Assembly (NCBI RefSeq): GCF_014697625.1
Contig: NZ_JACJSG010000023.1
Span: 1-64,000 of the forward strand
Length of the DNA stretch: 64,000 nucleotides
Reading direction: 5' to 3'
Source: Anabaena azotica FACHB-119
GTDB taxonomy: Bacteria > Cyanobacteriota > Cyanobacteriia > Cyanobacteriales > Nostocaceae
In this document: one piece after another, positions 61,466 to 64,000 of the stretch
How the letters are laid out: every line of letters begins with the position of its first letter
How positions within the stretch are numbered: position 1 is the first letter of the stretch
Notes under the pieces: generated by a model
Databases searched by the model: none
What the model was told of the DNA's origin: nothing
Seen by the model: only the letters and a program-made list of their open reading frames with translations
Translations under genes and position numbers: made by a program

Positions 61466-62506
61466 TTAAACCATGATTTCCGTTGGTGTAATTGCCGCAT
61501 ATAAATCAGGTGGAAGTAAGAATTCTTTAATATCAATTTTCTTAGGAATAACACCTGCTTCAAAGAATAAATCAGCCACCCGTTGTTGTTCGGCAATCAA
61601 CGCAGGACTAAGACCCCTGCGCCCAGCAAATGTACGGCGCGACATTACCCGTTCAGCTACATCTGGGTCAAGTTTTTGTTCGGAAATCATCAATTGTTTC
61701 ACTTCATCTCGATGCGCCTCTGCCCATTTATCCAGCCCATGAAGTTCTTCAATGATTATTTTTAATAAGCCTGGATTTTCTTCAGCGAACTTCCGGTCAG
61801 CAATGTAATATCCGCCTGGAGAATCTAGCCCAACCGAATCTTTAATAACACGAATACGCCCCATCTTTTCGGCGATCGCATAGTGAGGATCACCTGTCAT
61901 CCACACAGGAATCCTTCCTTCCAGAAAAGCGCCCCGCGCCTCAATAGTCGGCATACTTCTGATTTTGATATCTTTGATAGTCAAACCAATTGACTGCAAC
62001 GCTCTCAGAATAAAATAATGTGATGCCGAGCCTTTTTGAAAATATACTTCTTGTCCCTTAATTTCCTCAAACTTTGTTATGGGAGATTCAGGCGGGACAG
62101 CAATTACACTACTTCTTCCCGTGGTTGCAGTTCTTTGTGTACCAACGACATAAACAAGTGTTGAGCCAGCGACTTGTGCAAAAATTGGCGGCGTTTCTCC
62201 TACAGACCCCACGTCAACCTTACGCGCCGCCATTCCTTCCATCAGTTGAGGCCCTTGGACGAATTGCGCCCATTCCACCTTAATTCCCAATGGTTCTAAG
62301 CGTTTTTCTAAAACTTGCCGATTGCGAACCAGATCCCCTGCACTCTGATACCCCATGCGTAGAACCTTCGCTTTTATCCCCAGGGAACCACCATTATTTA
62401 CCACATTTTGTTGACTTTCTTGACTACAACTTCCCAATAAATAAGCCAAAGAAAATCCACCCAAACCAGATGCAGCAGTATTAAGAAAGCGACGGCGTTT
62501 AATCAT
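61466..62506 (-). CDS. SsuA/NrtA-type solute-binding lipoprotein with Tat-like signal
   Basis: A 346-residue periplasmic binding protein of the aliphatic-sulfonate/nitrate/taurine type: VLRMGYQSAGDLVRNRQVLE, WAQFVQGPQLMEGMAARKVD, VGSVGETPPIFAQVAG, YFQKGSASHYFILRALQSIG. The N-terminus has twin-Arg RRRFLNTAASGLGGFSLAYL and a lipobox LLGSC, so it is probably Tat-exported and lipid-anchored. No permease or ATPase (ssuB, ssuC) lies beside it; the exporter-type ABC gene downstream is not a normal partner. The substrate is inferred by family only. Confidence 0.88.
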   Translation of the reverse strand: MIKRRRFLNTAASGLGGFSLAYLLGSCSQESQQNVVNNGGSLGIKAKVLRMGYQSAGDLVRNRQVLEKRLEPLGIKVEWAQFVQGPQLMEGMAARKVDVGSVGETPPIFAQVAGSTLVYVVGTQRTATTGRSSVIAVPPESPITKFEEIKGQEVYFQKGSASHYFILRALQSIGLTIKDIKIRSMPTIEARGAFLEGRIPVWMTGDPHYAIAEKMGRIRVIKDSVGLDSPGGYYIADRKFAEENPGLLKIIIEELHGLDKWAEAHRDEVKQLMISEQKLDPDVAERVMSRRTFAGRRGLSPALIAEQQRVADLFFEAGVIPKKIDIKEFLLPPDLYAAITPTEIMV

Positions 62507-62596
62507 ATCCTATCGATCTATGAGATATTTTCAATGTAAAAATTGATAATTTGTAATCCCAATTCTCTAAATGGCTGAATTGGGAATTGGTATTAG

Positions 62597-63595
62597 CTAG
62601 CGCAAAGCATCTCCCCGACGATATTCGGCGGTGATATCGTTTAACTTTTGTTGTAAATTCTCATCAAGTTTCACTTCCACAGCCTTGAGGGTATCAGCAA
62701 GTTGTTCTGGACGGCTAGCACCGATGATAGGAGCGGTGATAATGGGATTAGCCAGTACCCAAGCTATAGCCAAAGTAGTCAGTGATAATCCAGCCAAATC
62801 TGCTACTGTACGCAATTCTTCCACAGTCTGGAACTCGCGATCGCGCCAATAGCGCTCTTGATAACGTTCAGCCGCAGTACCCAAAGTAAAACGAGTCCCG
62901 GCTGTTGGGCCTTGAGCCAAACTGTGTTTCCCAGTCAGTAAACCACCCGCCAAAGGATTGTAAGGAATTACACCCAACCCTTCTTCCTTTGCCAGAGGTA
63001 ATAATTCTCGCTCAATTTCGCGGAACAACAGGTTATAACGCGGTTGAATGGAAACGAAACGAGTCAAATTACGCACCTCAGCACGACCCAAAGCGCGGGC
63101 GAGTCGATAAGCCAAGAAGTTAGAAACCCCAATGTAACGGGCTTTACCTGAACGCACTACTGTATCCAATGCTTCCAAAGTCTCATCAAGAGGCGTGGAA
63201 GCATCATCAGAGTGCAATTGATATAGGTCAACATAATCAGTTCCCAGTCGTCTGAGGGAAGCATCGATCGCATCTAATATATGTTTGCGCGAAGCACCCT
63301 GATCCCAAGGCGCAGGGCCGACTTTTCCCACAGCCTTAGTCGCCACAATAAAATGTTCGCGTTTGCCTTTGAGCCAACGTCCAATGATTTCTTCAGTGCT
63401 ACCAGCAGTCGCCAACCCACCCCCCAAAGGATAAACATCGGCGGTATCTAAAAAGTTAATTCCCGCATCGGCGGCTGTATCGAGAATGCGTCTAGAAGTT
63501 TCTTCATCTGTCTGCAAACCGAAAGTCATTGTCCCAAGTACAAGGCGAGAAACGGTTAGTCCAGTATGACCAAGTTTAGTTGTTGGTAATGTCAT
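62597..63595 (-). CDS. Aldo/keto reductase
   Basis: A 332-residue NADPH-dependent TIM-barrel enzyme. The catalytic tetrad is visible: Asp and Tyr in FLDTADVYPLGG, Lys in FIVATKAVG, His in LYQLHSDDA. Further family signatures are RLVLGTMTFGLQTDEETSRR, ARYIGVSNFLAYRLARALGR and PIIGASRPEQLADTLKAVEV. The substrate is unknown. It lies 90 bases upstream of the solute-binding protein on the same strand and may share its transcript. ATG at 63595. Confidence 0.92.
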   Translation of the reverse strand: MTLPTTKLGHTGLTVSRLVLGTMTFGLQTDEETSRRILDTAADAGINFLDTADVYPLGGGLATAGSTEEIIGRWLKGKREHFIVATKAVGKVGPAPWDQGASRKHILDAIDASLRRLGTDYVDLYQLHSDDASTPLDETLEALDTVVRSGKARYIGVSNFLAYRLARALGRAEVRNLTRFVSIQPRYNLLFREIERELLPLAKEEGLGVIPYNPLAGGLLTGKHSLAQGPTAGTRFTLGTAAERYQERYWRDREFQTVEELRTVADLAGLSLTTLAIAWVLANPIITAPIIGASRPEQLADTLKAVEVKLDENLQQKLNDITAEYRRGDALR

Positions 63596-64000
63596 GATTA
63601 TGATTGCTGAATAAACGCAACTTTTAGATATGGGGCGAGTGCAAGGGTACAGGGGTATGCTTTCAAGGGCAGGTTTTTTACACTTCGACCCAAAAACACT
63701 GATTTTAGGGTGTAAGGGTATAAGGGTGTAGGGGTAAATGAAAGTCTGATAATTTCCTGAATCTTATAGTCCTCACTGATTACTTTATGAAAAACCTGCC
63801 CTTAAGAGACAGGGGTATGGGGGTGTAGGGGTATAGGGGGAAAGTATTACTAAATTGATTCAATTAATCCTAGTGAGGAAGACTTAATTTCATTCCCTTA
63901 CACCCTTACACCCTTACACCCTTACACCCTTACACCCCTACACCCCTACACCCATCAGGTTACTCAGTCGGAAACCAATTTAACCAACCTTCCCAGTTTT
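63596..64000. repeat. Right-edge region with heptamer arrays and an inverted-repeat element
   Basis: An element at 63665-63804 is bounded by AAGGGCAGGTTTTTTA and AAAAACCTGCCCTT and resembles 40851-40995 in reverse. An internal GGGTGTAAGGGTATAAGGG array and a CCCTTACA/CCCCTACA array at 63893-63953 follow. No gene is seen before the window ends. Confidence 0.75.

Overview
The window reads as chromosomal DNA of a filamentous, heterocyst-forming cyanobacterium of the Nostoc/Anabaena group. The evidence is the very frequent octamer GCGATCGC (HIP1), dense heptameric short tandem repeats (STRRs such as TAACTGA, AGTCAAC, GGTAATT, CCCATTA) in almost every intergenic gap, cyanobacterial genes (ndhS, a CpcT/CpeT-type lyase, a group 2 sigma factor) and a heterocyst module (patB/cnfR, nif-type ferredoxin fdxB, coxBAC). 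The species assignment is inference.

Layout. 0.1-13.4 kb is mostly housekeeping: HAS-barrel-like protein, ndhS, rodA, mrp-type ATPase, SRPBCC protein, a structured terminator-ended leader or ncRNA, hemF, STAS protein, CpcT/CpeT-like lyase, a rhodanese-like protein without the catalytic Cys, RNase D, two CAP-domain proteins and trpB. 13.5-26.2 kb holds SUI1, a tiny Pmp3-like membrane protein, a cluster of nested MITE-like repeats, a fasciclin protein, a GST, a HerA-like ATPase, a sigma factor, a PD-(D/E)XK-like protein, cobO, a macro-domain protein and a deoxyhypusine-synthase-like protein.

26.2-33.8 kb is the most unusual region. A HlyD-type adaptor and a C39-peptidase ABC exporter are followed by three small genes with closely related double-glycine leaders but completely different cores: one acidic then basic, one Asp/His-rich with a Cys-Trp-Lys tail, and one made only of Gly, His, Trp, Arg and a single Ser in [H/R]WGHGG hexads. 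No recognisable RiPP-modifying enzyme is next to them. I regard this as a secreted-peptide system of unknown function and the best candidate for something undescribed.

33.8-39 kb has an alpha/beta hydrolase, a three-gene operon around a luciferase-like monooxygenase with two unrecognised partners, and three small unknown genes. 39.8-50.3 kb has cysK and then a block that fits oxygen protection and electron supply for nitrogenase in heterocysts: ArsC-like nitrogenase-associated protein, cupin, small protein, helical repeat protein, coxC, coxA, coxB and fdxB, with patB/cnfR divergent from them. 51.7-58.3 kb is one giant hybrid histidine kinase with an array of near-identical HAMP repeats. 58.4-63.6 kb has a PIN-toxin/antitoxin pair, an ABC exporter, a Tat/lipobox solute-binding protein and an aldo/keto reductase.

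I saw no rRNA, no convincing tRNA, no CRISPR array and no intact transposase.
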